Shown: piece after piece, positions 1 through 7,314 of the stretch
How positions within the stretch are numbered: position 1 is the first letter of the stretch
How the letters are laid out: every line of letters starts with the position of its first letter
Translations under genes and position numbers: made by a program
Assembly: GCA_900543085.1 (NCBI GenBank)
Contig: UQQF01000001.1
Span: 1 to 64,000, forward strand
Origin: an uncultured Eubacteriales bacterium
GTDB taxonomy: Bacteria; Bacillota; Clostridia; Oscillospirales; Oscillospiraceae
Reading direction: 5' to 3'
Length of the DNA: 64,000 nt
The notes under the pieces: model-generated
Database searches by the model: none
Told to the model about the DNA's origin: nothing
Seen by the model: the letters and a program-made list of their open reading frames with translations, nothing else

Positions 1-410
1 TGTCCATCATGGACTGGATGCGCCAGTTCTCCGAGGACAAGCGCGAGAGCTACCTCAGGCAGTTCCTCGGCCGTATGCTGTTCTCCGGCGACGAGGTGTA
101 CAAGCCGGTCAATGTCCTCTCCGGCGGCGAGCGCGTGAGGTGCATGATAAGCAAGCTCATGCTCTCCGGCGCGAGCGTGCTGCTGCTCGACCAGCCCACG
201 AACCACCTCGACCTCGAGAGCATCGCCGCGCTGAACAACGGCCTCGAGGCCTTCGAGCACAACATAATCTTCTCCAGCCACGACCACCAGCTCACGCAGA
301 CCGTGGCCAACAGGATAATCGAGATAAACTCCGACGGCTCCATCACTGACCGCATGTGCACCTACGACGAGTACATGAACATAGCCGAGCACGAGAGCTC
401 CGCCGAATAA
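1..410 (+). CDS. ABC-F family ATP-binding protein, C-terminal part (5' end outside window)
   Basis: This is the last ~136 residues of a duplicated-ATPase ABC-F protein, a soluble class that acts on the ribosome rather than in transport. The second nucleotide-binding domain is visible: signature LSGGERVRC, Walker B LLLDQPTNHLD and a switch histidine in SSHDHQ, followed by the usual TYDEY tail. It most resembles the YkpA/YbiT-type branch. The residue after the Walker B aspartate is Gln, not the usual Glu (codon CAG near 193). The reading frame is open at base 1. It ends 14 bp before greA and may be co-transcribed with it. Confidence 0.9.
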   Translation, partial: SIMDWMRQFSEDKRESYLRQFLGRMLFSGDEVYKPVNVLSGGERVRCMISKLMLSGASVLLLDQPTNHLDLESIAALNNGLEAFEHNIIFSSHDHQLTQTVANRIIEINSDGSITDRMCTYDEYMNIAEHESSAE

Positions 411-424
411 GAGGTAAAGGCAGA

Positions 425-928
425 ATGTACGACGAGCTTACAAAAGAGGACATCAAAAAGATGGAGGAGGAGCTGGACTACCGCACGCGCGTGCTGCGCC
501 CCCAGCTCATAGACGACGTCAAGGTCGCGCGCGGCTTCGGCGACCTCTCGGAAAATTTCGAGTACAAGGCCGCAAAGCGCGAGAAAAACCGCAACGACAG
601 CCGCGTGCGCTACCTTGAGCGCATGATAAAGACCGCGAAGGTCATATCCGACAGCAGCGCCTCGGACGTGGCGGGGCTGTACGACAAGGTGACTATCCGC
701 GCCGAGGACGACAACTCCGAGCGCGTCATAACCCTCGTCACCACGCTCCGCCAGAACGCGCCCCAGGGGCTTATCAGCAAGGAAAGCCCCGTCGGCAAGG
801 CGGTCATCGGCCACAAGGCCGGCGAGCGAGTGTACATCAAGCTCAGCGAGGACGACGGCTACTGGCTGGACATCCTGAAAATCGAAAAGGGTTCGGACGA
901 CGGCAGCATACCGATACGCGGCTATTGA
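425..928 (+). CDS. greA: Transcription elongation factor GreA
   Basis: A 167-aa protein of normal GreA length. Residues 1-75 form the N-terminal coiled coil that enters the RNA polymerase secondary channel. The tip carries GDLSENFEYKAAK with the acidic pair D40/E43, which in the family stimulates cleavage of backtracked RNA. Residues ~85-160 form the FKBP-like C-terminal domain, including the conserved SPVGKAVIGHKAGE stretch. ATG 425 follows GAGGTAAAGG; an upstream in-frame extension lies inside the ABC-F gene and lacks a ribosome site. The gene is followed by a hairpin at 936-963. Confidence 0.95.
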   Translation: MYDELTKEDIKKMEEELDYRTRVLRPQLIDDVKVARGFGDLSENFEYKAAKREKNRNDSRVRYLERMIKTAKVISDSSASDVAGLYDKVTIRAEDDNSERVITLVTTLRQNAPQGLISKESPVGKAVIGHKAGERVYIKLSEDDGYWLDILKIEKGSDDGSIPIRGY

Positions 929-935
929 GACGACA

Positions 936-971
936 ACGCCCCTTGCAATCCGGCAGGGGGCGTGTTATTAT
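936..971 (+). terminator. greA terminator hairpin overlapping the next promoter
   Basis: ACGCCCC (936-942) pairs with GGGGCGT (957-963), extended by TTGC/GCAG, giving an 11-bp stem with a 6-nt loop. Only a weak U-rich tract (GTTATTAT) follows. The same bases contain the -35 and -10 of the next gene's promoter. Confidence 0.55.
943..971 (+). promoter_or_regulatory. Sigma-A-type promoter of the heavy-metal-domain gene
   Basis: TTGCAA at 943-948 and TATTAT at 966-971 are separated by 17 bp. The promoter lies inside the preceding hairpin. A short palindrome, TTAGT-atag-ACTAA (981-994), sits at the expected transcription start and is a plausible operator. Confidence 0.7.
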
Positions 972-1011
972 GGACGGTGGTTAGTATAGACTAATTAAGG
1001 AGGTGTGAGCT

Positions 1012-1257
1012 ATGAAGAAAATAACCGTCAATATCGGCGGCATGATGTGCGGCATGTGTGAGGCGCATATAAACGACGCGCTTCGCAGGGCGTTCAAGGT
1101 CAAAAAGGTAAGCAGCTCGCATGCGAAAGGTAGGACGGAGATAGTAGCCGCAGAGGACATCGGCGACGAGGAGCTCAGGGCTGTAATATCGGCGACGGGT
1201 TATGAGTTCATCTCCGCCGTGCATGAGGAATACGTCAAAAGGGGGCTGTTTGGCTAA
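1012..1257 (+). CDS. Heavy-metal-associated (HMA) domain protein, copper-chaperone-like
   Basis: An 81-aa single-domain protein of the HMA/CopZ fold. The metal-binding loop reads GGMMCGMCEAH, a CxxC near residues 12-15 in the position used for Cu(I) binding. A predicted beta-alpha-beta-beta-alpha-beta order fits the ~70-residue family, with a short C-terminal tail (EEYVKRGLFG). ATG 1012 is preceded by AAGGAGGTG. No copper ATPase lies next to it in this window, so the partner is unknown. The palindrome at 981-994 suggests its own metal-responsive control, which is inference. Confidence 0.85.
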   Translation: MKKITVNIGGMMCGMCEAHINDALRRAFKVKKVSSSHAKGRTEIVAAEDIGDEELRAVISATGYEFISAVHEEYVKRGLFG

Positions 1258-1297
1258 GCATAGACGAAACGCATGGAGCACGATTCGATACAGGTAT

Positions 1298-1326
1298 TTG
1301 CAAACTCCGGGATCAAGTGGTAAGAT
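1298..1326 (+). promoter_or_regulatory. Probable promoter of the Fe-S aldo/keto reductase
   Basis: TTGCAA (1298-1303), a 17-bp spacer and TAAGAT (1321-1326) lie 37 bp before the start codon. The -10 matches consensus at four of six positions. Confidence 0.5.
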
Positions 1327-1362
1327 ATCCTTGTTTAGAAATATACTTACGGAGGTCTGCAA

Positions 1363-2496
1363 ATGCTTTACAAGGACTTTAAGGGCTTGCAGCTCAGCGA
1401 GCTGGGCATGGGCAACATGCGTCTGCCGACCATAGGCGGCGATGACAATCAAGTTGACACGGAAAAGGCCGTGGCCGTCATACGCGGCGCGTATGAGCGC
1501 GGCGTGAACTACTTTGACACCGCCTGGGGCTATCACGGCGGCAACAGCGAGACCACGGTGCGCGAAGCGCTGAGCGTTTACCCGCGTGAGAGCTACTACC
1601 TGGCCGACAAATTCCCCGGCTACGACCTGGCGAACTTCGGCAAGCAGAAGGAGATATTTGCCGAGCAGCTCAAGCGCTGCGGTGTGGAGTACTTCGACTT
1701 CTACCTGCTCCACAACGTGTGCGAGCTGAACATAGAGCAGTACCTCGACCCGAAGAACGGGGTGCTGGAATACTTCCTGGCAGAGAAGGCCGCGGGACGC
1801 ATAAAGCACCTCGGCTTCAGCTGCCACGCGGAGCTGCCCGCCCTGCGCCGCTTCCTCGAGGCCTACGGCGAGCACATGGAGTTCTGCCAGATACAGCTCA
1901 ACTTCCTCGACTGGGAGTTCCAGCACGCGGACGAGAAGGTCAAGCTGCTGGGCGAGCACAACCTGCCCGTGTGGGTCATGGAGCCCCTGCGCGGCGGCTC
2001 GCTGCTGAGACTGCCCGAGAGCGCCGAGGCCAAGCTGCGCGAGGCCAGACCGGGCGAGAGCAACGCCGCCTGGGCGTTCAACTTCGTGCGCAGCGTGCCG
2101 GGCGTGACCATGATACTCTCCGGCATGAACTCTACAGAGCAGCTGGACGAAAACTGCGCCCTGTTCTCAGCCGATGCGAAGCTCAATGACGCCGAGTTCG
2201 AGCTGTGCGCCGGGATAGGCCGCTCCATGCTGTCCGGAGGCGTGGTGCCATGTACCGCCTGCCACTACTGCGTCAGCCACTGCCCGCAGGGGCTGGACAT
2301 CCCGCGCCTGCTCGCGCTGTACAACGAGCACGCCTTCAGCGGCGGCGGATTCATAGCGCCGTTCGCCGTCGCGGCCATAGAGCCGGACAAGCGTCCGAAC
2401 AACTGCATTTCCTGCCACAGCTGCACAGCCGTCTGCCCGCAGAAAATCGAGATACCCGAGACGCTCGCCAAGTTCAGCGAGATGATGGGTCTTTAA
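1363..2496 (+). CDS. Aldo/keto reductase with C-terminal 4Fe-4S domain
   Basis: A 377-aa protein. Residues 1-~270 form a TIM-barrel aldo/keto reductase domain (early GMGNMRLPT, FDTAWGYHGG with the catalytic Asp/Tyr region, LLHNV). The C-terminal ~100 residues carry two ferredoxin-like cysteine clusters, CTACHYCVSHCP and CISCHSCTAVCP, expected to bind two [4Fe-4S] clusters. This architecture is common in anaerobic Clostridia and is usually annotated as an Fe-S aldo/keto reductase; the substrate is not known. Start ATG 1363 follows ACGGAGG. It converges on the minus-strand YbaK-type gene, with a shared terminator between. Confidence 0.92.
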   Translation: MLYKDFKGLQLSELGMGNMRLPTIGGDDNQVDTEKAVAVIRGAYERGVNYFDTAWGYHGGNSETTVREALSVYPRESYYLADKFPGYDLANFGKQKEIFAEQLKRCGVEYFDFYLLHNVCELNIEQYLDPKNGVLEYFLAEKAAGRIKHLGFSCHAELPALRRFLEAYGEHMEFCQIQLNFLDWEFQHADEKVKLLGEHNLPVWVMEPLRGGSLLRLPESAEAKLREARPGESNAAWAFNFVRSVPGVTMILSGMNSTEQLDENCALFSADAKLNDAEFELCAGIGRSMLSGGVVPCTACHYCVSHCPQGLDIPRLLALYNEHAFSGGGFIAPFAVAAIEPDKRPNNCISCHSCTAVCPQKIEIPETLAKFSEMMGL

Positions 2497-2500
2497 AAAG

Positions 2501-2536
2501 AATCTCCCCGCCGGGATGCCGGCGGGGAGATTTTGA
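2501..2536. terminator. Bidirectional intrinsic terminator
   Basis: A perfect 14-bp stem (2501-2514 with 2519-2532) with loop GATG separates two convergent genes. T-rich flank TTGATTTA follows on plus; on minus the stem is followed by CTTTTTAAAG. Confidence 0.9.
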
Positions 2537-2537
2537 T

Positions 2538-3011
2538 TTATTCGGGCAGCTTGGTGACATCCACCCACTCGAGGGCGTTGGAGTACTTCCACAGCTCGTC
2601 CAGGTTCAGCTCTATGGCGCTGGAGCCGCTGCCCACGGCGGGGAAGACGGTTTCAAAGCGCTTGAGGCTGTCGTCCAGATAGACGTCGACGCCGTCATTG
2701 ATGCCGAAGGGGCAAACGCCGCCGACCGGGTGGCCTATAAGCTCCAGCACCTCGTCTGCGGTGAGCATCTTGGCCTTGTAGTGGAACTTATCCTTGAACT
2801 TGTGGTTGTCTATGCGTGCGTCGCCGGCTGCGAGGATGAGTATGGCGCCGCCGTCGGGGCGCTTGAAGCTGAGGGTCTTGGCGATCCGCGCGCCTTCGAC
2901 GCCCAGAGCTTTGGCGGCGAGGTCGACCGTCGCGCTGGACACGTCGAACTCAATGACCCTGTCTTCCATCCCAAACTGCCGGAAGTACGCCCGGCCTCTC
3001 TCTATGGACAA
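2538..3011 (-). CDS. YbaK/EbsC family aminoacyl-tRNA deacylase-like protein
   Basis: A 157-aa protein matching the YbaK/EbsC (Cys-tRNA(Pro)/prolyl-tRNA editing) fold in length and layout. Visible features are a conserved lysine in RIAKTLSFK, the ILAAGDARIDNHKFK segment, and the family GHPVGGVCPFG loop near residue 95 that lines the active site. Homologues hydrolyse misacylated tRNA in trans; whether this copy edits Cys- or Ala-tRNA(Pro) cannot be told from sequence. It is monocistronic with its own promoter at 3045-3073 and ends at a shared terminator. Confidence 0.92.
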   Translation of the reverse strand: MSIERGRAYFRQFGMEDRVIEFDVSSATVDLAAKALGVEGARIAKTLSFKRPDGGAILILAAGDARIDNHKFKDKFHYKAKMLTADEVLELIGHPVGGVCPFGINDGVDVYLDDSLKRFETVFPAVGSGSSAIELNLDELWKYSNALEWVDVTKLPE

Positions 3012-3044
3012 ATGGTATCACCTGCTTTATAAAACTTCCCAGTC

Positions 3045-3073
3045 ATTATAACGCAGTCTTCCGCCCGATGCAA
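3045..3073 (-). promoter_or_regulatory. Sigma-A promoter of the YbaK-type gene
   Basis: On the minus strand TTGCAT (3073-3068), 17-bp spacer, TATAAT (3050-3045). Confidence 0.8.
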
Positions 3074-3185
3074 GGCTTGTTTTACCGGTATTTGGACAAA
3101 TCCGGCGCGATATATCGCATTCGGCTGGAAAGTGTACACGCATGGGCGGAATATAATTAGGCATCACATAAAAGGTGGTGCTGAA

Positions 3186-3872
3186 ATGCTCAGTGGAGCA
3201 TACCTGCTGCTGCTTTCAGGGGCGTTTTTGGCGCTGAGGCTGTCCGGAAACGCCGGAAGCTTCCCGCGCCCTCTCTCGGCGGCGGCCGAGCGCGAGTTTG
3301 TAGAGCGCTCCATGGCCGGCGACCTTGAGGCGAGAAACCGGCTCATAGAGCACAACCTCCGGCTGGTGGCGCACATAATAAAAAAATACTACACCTCCGC
3401 CGAGGACACGGAAGACTTGATATCGATAGGCACGATAGGGCTTATCAAGGGCGTGAACACGTACCGACCCGACAAGGGCGTGCGCCTGGCCACGTATGCC
3501 GCGCGCTGCGTGGAGAACGAGATACTTATGTACTTCCGTTCGCTGAAAAAGTCCAGCGGCGACATCTCGCTCTCGGAGGCGCTGGACACGGACTCTGAGG
3601 GGAACAGCCTGTCGCTGATGGACGTCCTCTCCGAGCCGGACGACATGGCCGAGCGCGTGAGCCTCAAGGAGGCCTGCATACGCCTGCGCGAGTGCGTGTC
3701 CACCACCCTGGAGCCGCGCGAGGCCGAAGTCATACGCCTCCGCTACGGCCTGGACGGCCGCGAAGCCCTGACCCAACGCGACACCGCCGCGCGCCTCGGC
3801 ATATCCCGCAGCTATGTATCCCGCATCGAGAAGCGGGCGTTGGAGAGGCTGAGGGAGGCTATGGCAGAATAG
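3186..3872 (+). CDS. sigK: Sporulation RNA polymerase sigma factor SigK (pro-form)
   Basis: A 228-aa sigma-70 family factor matching SigK, the late mother-cell sporulation factor. It begins with a short hydrophobic pro-sequence (residues ~1-20, AYLLLLSGAFLALRL) that in Bacillus is removed by an intramembrane protease. Then follow FPRPLS, region 2 (IEHNLRLVAHIIKKYY, DLISIGTIGLIKG, ATYAARCVENEI) and region 4 with the helix-turn-helix LGISRSYVSRIEKRAL. ATG 3186 follows AAAGGTGGTGC; an upstream ATG at 3132 lacks a ribosome site. The gene is continuous, so no skin-type element splits it. No clear sigma-E promoter was found, though TATAAT occurs ~30 bp upstream. Confidence 0.93.
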   Translation: MLSGAYLLLLSGAFLALRLSGNAGSFPRPLSAAAEREFVERSMAGDLEARNRLIEHNLRLVAHIIKKYYTSAEDTEDLISIGTIGLIKGVNTYRPDKGVRLATYAARCVENEILMYFRSLKKSSGDISLSEALDTDSEGNSLSLMDVLSEPDDMAERVSLKEACIRLRECVSTTLEPREAEVIRLRYGLDGREALTQRDTAARLGISRSYVSRIEKRALERLREAMAE

Positions 3873-3876
3873 AAAG

Positions 3877-3908
3877 GCCGGGACGAGGAGGCTCGTCCCG
3901 GCTTTTAT
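3877..3908. terminator. Intrinsic terminator after sigK
   Basis: GCCGGGACGAG (3877-3887) pairs with CTCGTCCCGGC (3892-3902), loop GAGG, followed by TTTTA. It lies between convergent genes. Confidence 0.88.
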
Positions 3909-3912
3909 GTAC

Positions 3913-4236
3913 TCAGAGTATGTTCATGAGCGTGTCAAGAAATGCGTCTTCACCTAAAGTATTCATCTTGAAGAACATGGCGTTGCTGCCGCCGGAGGTT
4001 ATGGCCGACAGCGTGAGGTGGTTGCCCTCGCCAAAGAGGGTGAGCGTCATGCTCAGACGGTTCCCGCCCGTCCAGCTGTAGCGCTCATATACGCGCACCG
4101 CGCATCTGACGTCGCCGCAGCTGAAGTCGCTGCCGTCTTCGTAATTGGCGCTCATGCTGCCTGAAAGTATGCCCTCGTCGAGCTTGGAGAGCACAGTGTC
4201 AAAGTCGCCGCGAAGTTGCTTTTCCAGCTTTGCCAT
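3913..4236 (-). CDS. Uncharacterised small protein, DUF6054-like
   Basis: A 107-aa soluble protein without signal peptide or membrane segment. It contains VRCAVRVYERYSWTGGNR, an LTLFGEGNHLTLSAITSGGS stretch and NTLGEDAFLD. From memory this resembles the DUF6054 family of Firmicutes; no function is known to me. Start ATG 4236 follows GGGAGGCTGG on the minus strand. It is monocistronic, with a promoter at 4282-4310, and converges on sigK. Confidence 0.7.
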   Translation of the reverse strand: MAKLEKQLRGDFDTVLSKLDEGILSGSMSANYEDGSDFSCGDVRCAVRVYERYSWTGGNRLSMTLTLFGEGNHLTLSAITSGGSNAMFFKMNTLGEDAFLDTLMNIL

Positions 4237-4281
4237 TTTACCAGCCTCCCATTAAGCGAACACTTGTCCGCGTATATGTTG

Positions 4282-4310
4282 AGTATACCACAATTGGAAG
4301 TCGAATGGAA
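4282..4310 (-). promoter_or_regulatory. Probable promoter of the DUF6054-like gene
   Basis: On minus: TTCCAT (4310-4305), 17-bp spacer, TATACT (4287-4282). The -35 is weak. Confidence 0.5.
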
Positions 4311-4374
4311 GCAGAAAATGCGACAATTTGAGTAAAATCCGCGGCAAAAGCACGCTGCGGAAAGCGCGGCCGGC

Positions 4375-5346
4375 TCAGCTTCGCTGCCGGAGCAGGTTCT
4401 CGAACAGCTCGCCCCAGGGCAGGCAGGCCGGCAGGGGGGAGACGGAGCAGACCGCCTGAGCCAGCTCAAGCGCGGCGGCCTCAAGCTCCTGCGATTCGTC
4501 CGCAGGCTCGTCCGGCCCGGCAGTAGGCTCCGGCTGATTCTCCTTTTCGGCCTCGATGGCGGCTATGCGCTCCGCGTCCCAGGCGGCAAAGGCGTCGCAC
4601 AGCTCGCCCATGGCGTCAACGGCGCTGTAGCTGCCGCGTGTGAGGATGGCTATGAGGAACGGCTCGTCCGCGTACACGATGCCTGCGACGGCGACGTGCA
4701 GCACCTCGTTATAGGTCTCGTAGCCGTACTTCTGCGCTATGTCGCAGTCCAGCTCGCCGCTCTCCAGGTACAGATCCGGCTGAGCGAGCAGCATGTGGCC
4801 TATCTGCGCCTCAAAGTCCTCGGAGTTCGTGTACAGATAGTCGAGGATGTTCAGCACCATGCGCGCGGTGAAGGCGTTGTCGTAATAGTAGTCGCTCTCC
4901 AGCTCGTCCTCGCTGTAGCCGGTATATGGGAGAATGAGCCGCTTGTACTCGGCATATCCACCGAGGTAGTTGAACATTGCCTCGGAAATCTGATTGTTGG
5001 AAAACTCAAGGCTGTAGTAGTGGCACTGATCCAGCGTCATCCCGCCTATGAGCGTGTCCGGGTCTATCCGGCCGGAGTTCTCCAGTTCGTAGAAGTACAT
5101 GTTCAGGGGCAGCTTATACACGCTGGCGACCTTAAAATACTCCTCGGCGTTATAGAGCCAGGTCTCTCCGTCGTACATGCTCTTGAAGGCGATGGCGTAG
5201 TTCCTGTCGCTGATGTAGTGTTCGGACATTATTTCCGGGACGAATTCGTCCGGGGAATCGGCAAAATTCTCCCCGTCAGCCAGGACGGGGAGGACGATGG
5301 TTGACATGAGTATCAGCGCCAGGGTAAGTGCGAGGGGGCGCTTCAT
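4375..5346 (-). CDS. Secreted beta-lactamase-like serine hydrolase
   Basis: A 323-aa protein with a Sec signal peptide (residues 1-~23, ending VLADG). All three landmarks of the penicillin-binding/class A beta-lactamase fold can be placed: SxxK as S75-V-Y-K78, SxN as S116-N-N118, and a KTG-equivalent K206-Y-G208, followed by the strand ILTRGSYSAVDAMG. The substitution of Tyr in the KTG box and a ~60-residue acidic/proline-rich C-terminal extension are unusual, so true beta-lactamase activity is uncertain. ATG 5346 overlaps the stop of the upstream FMN oxidase (ATGA), indicating translational coupling; a longer in-frame extension lies wholly inside that gene. Confidence 0.8.
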   Translation of the reverse strand: MKRPLALTLALILMSTIVLPVLADGENFADSPDEFVPEIMSEHYISDRNYAIAFKSMYDGETWLYNAEEYFKVASVYKLPLNMYFYELENSGRIDPDTLIGGMTLDQCHYYSLEFSNNQISEAMFNYLGGYAEYKRLILPYTGYSEDELESDYYYDNAFTARMVLNILDYLYTNSEDFEAQIGHMLLAQPDLYLESGELDCDIAQKYGYETYNEVLHVAVAGIVYADEPFLIAILTRGSYSAVDAMGELCDAFAAWDAERIAAIEAEKENQPEPTAGPDEPADESQELEAAALELAQAVCSVSPLPACLPWGELFENLLRQRS

Positions 5347-6365
5347 TTTTCGACGTACACCATGTCGGGGACTATCTCGGCGAGGGAGTGCGCGCCGCAC
5401 ATGGTCATGGTGTCGATGAGCTCGGCCTTGTACTTGGCGAACAGCAGCTTGGCGCCTTCGGCCTCGCCGCCGTAGACCGCCGGGACGAAGGGGCGGCCGA
5501 TGAGCACCGCGTCGGCGCCCAGGCCGAGAGCCTTGAACACGTCCACGCCGGAGCGGATACCGCCGTCGACGAAGATGACGCACTTGCCGCCGACCGCGCG
5601 GACTATCTCGGGCAGGACGTCCGCGGTGGCGCGGGTCTGGCCGAGCACGCGGCCGCCGTGGTTGGACACGACTATGCCGTCGGCGCCGGCCTCAACGGCC
5701 TTCTCGGCGGCCTTGGCCGTCATGATGCCCTTGAGGATGAACGGCATCTTGGCGTAGTTGATGATCTCGTGCAGCTCGGCCACGGTCTTGCTGCCGGCGT
5801 TGGGGTTCATGGCCTTGAGGAAGGGGAGACCCGCGCCGTCGATGTCCATGGCCGCGGCGAAGATGTTGTTGGCGTTGAGGATGTCGAGCTTCTCCATCAC
5901 GGCCTCTACGTTCCAGGGCTTGATGGTGGGGACGCCGACGCCGCCGACCTTGTTCATGGCGGCGACGGAGCGCTTCATGACCTCGGGGTCGACGCCGTCG
6001 CCGGTGAAGGCGAGGGAGCCGCACTCGGCAGCAGTGGGGACGAGGATGTCGTTGTAGGCAAAGTCGTCATATGCGTCGCTGTAGTGCATGGGCAGCGCGC
6101 CGATGGGGGCAGTGAAGACGGGCAGGTCGAATTCACGGCCGAACAGGGTGAACTTGGTGTTGGGGACGTCGTGGGAGCAGATGGTGTCCATGTTCACAAA
6201 GACCTTCTGCCAAGCGTCGTAGTTGCGCGCCGCGCCGTTGCCGGGGTTCTTGGAGCCGGGACCGGGCATGGAGTTGCCGCAGGCGCGCCCGTTGCACACG
6301 GGACATGCCTTGCAGTAGGAGCCGATATTGGTGCGAGCCTTTGCAAGCACTTCGTTGTAATCCAT
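5343..6365 (-). CDS. FMN-dependent alpha-hydroxy-acid oxidizing protein with N-terminal cysteine motif
   Basis: A 340-aa TIM-barrel flavoprotein of the L-lactate oxidase/glycolate oxidase family. Recognisable are the early PVFTAPIGALPMHYSD, the catalytic SNHGGRVLGQ (His and Arg that bind the 2-hydroxy acid), and the FMN phosphate sites DGGIRSG and IGRP. The N-terminus carries C18-x2-C21-x2-C24-x4-C29 (CKACPVCNGRAC), absent from classical oxidases and possibly metal- or Fe-S-binding. In an anaerobe it more likely works as a dehydrogenase or transfers electrons elsewhere; that is inference. Start ATG 6365 follows AGGAGGAAAACA. It is coupled to the serine hydrolase. Confidence 0.88.
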   Translation of the reverse strand: MDYNEVLAKARTNIGSYCKACPVCNGRACGNSMPGPGSKNPGNGAARNYDAWQKVFVNMDTICSHDVPNTKFTLFGREFDLPVFTAPIGALPMHYSDAYDDFAYNDILVPTAAECGSLAFTGDGVDPEVMKRSVAAMNKVGGVGVPTIKPWNVEAVMEKLDILNANNIFAAAMDIDGAGLPFLKAMNPNAGSKTVAELHEIINYAKMPFILKGIMTAKAAEKAVEAGADGIVVSNHGGRVLGQTRATADVLPEIVRAVGGKCVIFVDGGIRSGVDVFKALGLGADAVLIGRPFVPAVYGGEAEGAKLLFAKYKAELIDTMTMCGAHSLAEIVPDMVYVEK

Positions 6366-6423
6366 TTTGTTTTCCTCCTAGCAGATGATATATATGTTGC
6401 CTGGAATAGAAGATTAAGGGAAG

Positions 6424-7314
6424 CTATTGTAGGCCGGTCAGATCCCACGCGGGTATCAGTTCGTCCCCGCTGGCGTCCGGTTCCTGATAATATCCGTCCT
6501 CAATGCCTTTGTCAAGCAGATATTCATACAGCATCTGGGCAATGGCCGGGTCGACAACGCGCGCCAGCTCGGGAAAGCGCGCCTCTATGCCTGGCATGGG
6601 CGTGTACTGGCTCATGAGCGAAAAGAGCACGCCGCCCATCGGGAAATGCTCCGCCACCCAGTCTATACAGCCGATGGAGTTGTCCGTCCAGCCGGGGAGG
6701 ATGAGGTGGCGGATCAGCACTCCGCTTGTAAGCATGTCGTCATCGTCAAGGCGGAACGGTCCTGTCTGCCGGAACATCTCCAGTATCGCGGCGGATGCGG
6801 CCTCCGGATAGTCCGGCGCGGCGGAATACCTGGCCGCGGGGACGGAGCTTGAATATTTGTAGTCCGGCATGTAGATCTGCACCAGACCCTCCAGGCGCCT
6901 GAGACTCTCCACGCTCTCAAAGCCGGAGGAGTTCCAGGCCACGGGGATGCCCAGCTCGAGTCCGTCGAGCGCTTCGGCGATGGGGCGCACGAAGTGCGAG
7001 CCGGTCACCAGGTTTATGTTGTGTACGCCCCGGTCGCGCAGGCGCAGCATCACGTCGCGCAGCTGCTGCACGGTGAGCTCCACGCCCGGGGAGCCGGGTC
7101 GGGAGATTACGGCGTTCTGGCAGTAGACGCAGCCGAGGCTGCACCCGGTGAAGAAGATGGTCCCGCTGCCTCTCGTGCCTGAGATGCAGGGCTCCTCGCC
7201 GTAGTGCGCGGCGGCTCTCGCCGCGCGGGGCAGCTCACCGGAGGAGCACACGCCGCGCGCGCCGTCAGCGCGGTCTGCGCCGCACATGCGCGGACAGTCA
7301 TAGCACGCGCTCAA
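6424..7314 (-). CDS. Radical SAM protein, PflX-like (putative pyruvate formate-lyase-activating type)
   Basis: A 296-aa protein. The radical SAM motif CSLGCVYC (CxxxCxxC) lies near residues 57-64 after GTIFFTG, and an N-terminal cysteine cluster (CYDCPRMCGADR...GVC) is typical of the PflX/COG1313 branch. The partial TIM barrel follows, with VTGSHF, WNSSGFES, MPDYKY and HLILPGWTDNS. The target is not identifiable and no glycyl-radical enzyme is adjacent. Its start overlaps the end of the upstream glycosyltransferase (7311-7314), so the two are translationally coupled. Confidence 0.88.
   Translation of the reverse strand: MSACYDCPRMCGADRADGARGVCSSGELPRAARAAAHYGEEPCISGTRGSGTIFFTGCSLGCVYCQNAVISRPGSPGVELTVQQLRDVMLRLRDRGVHNINLVTGSHFVRPIAEALDGLELGIPVAWNSSGFESVESLRRLEGLVQIYMPDYKYSSSVPAARYSAAPDYPEAASAAILEMFRQTGPFRLDDDDMLTSGVLIRHLILPGWTDNSIGCIDWVAEHFPMGGVLFSLMSQYTPMPGIEARFPELARVVDPAIAQMLYEYLLDKGIEDGYYQEPDASGDELIPAWDLTGLQ

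Noticed and set aside
3132-3185. Upstream ATG for sigK
   Set aside because: No ribosome site; the 3186 start gives the usual hydrophobic pro-sequence and has AAAGGTGGTG.
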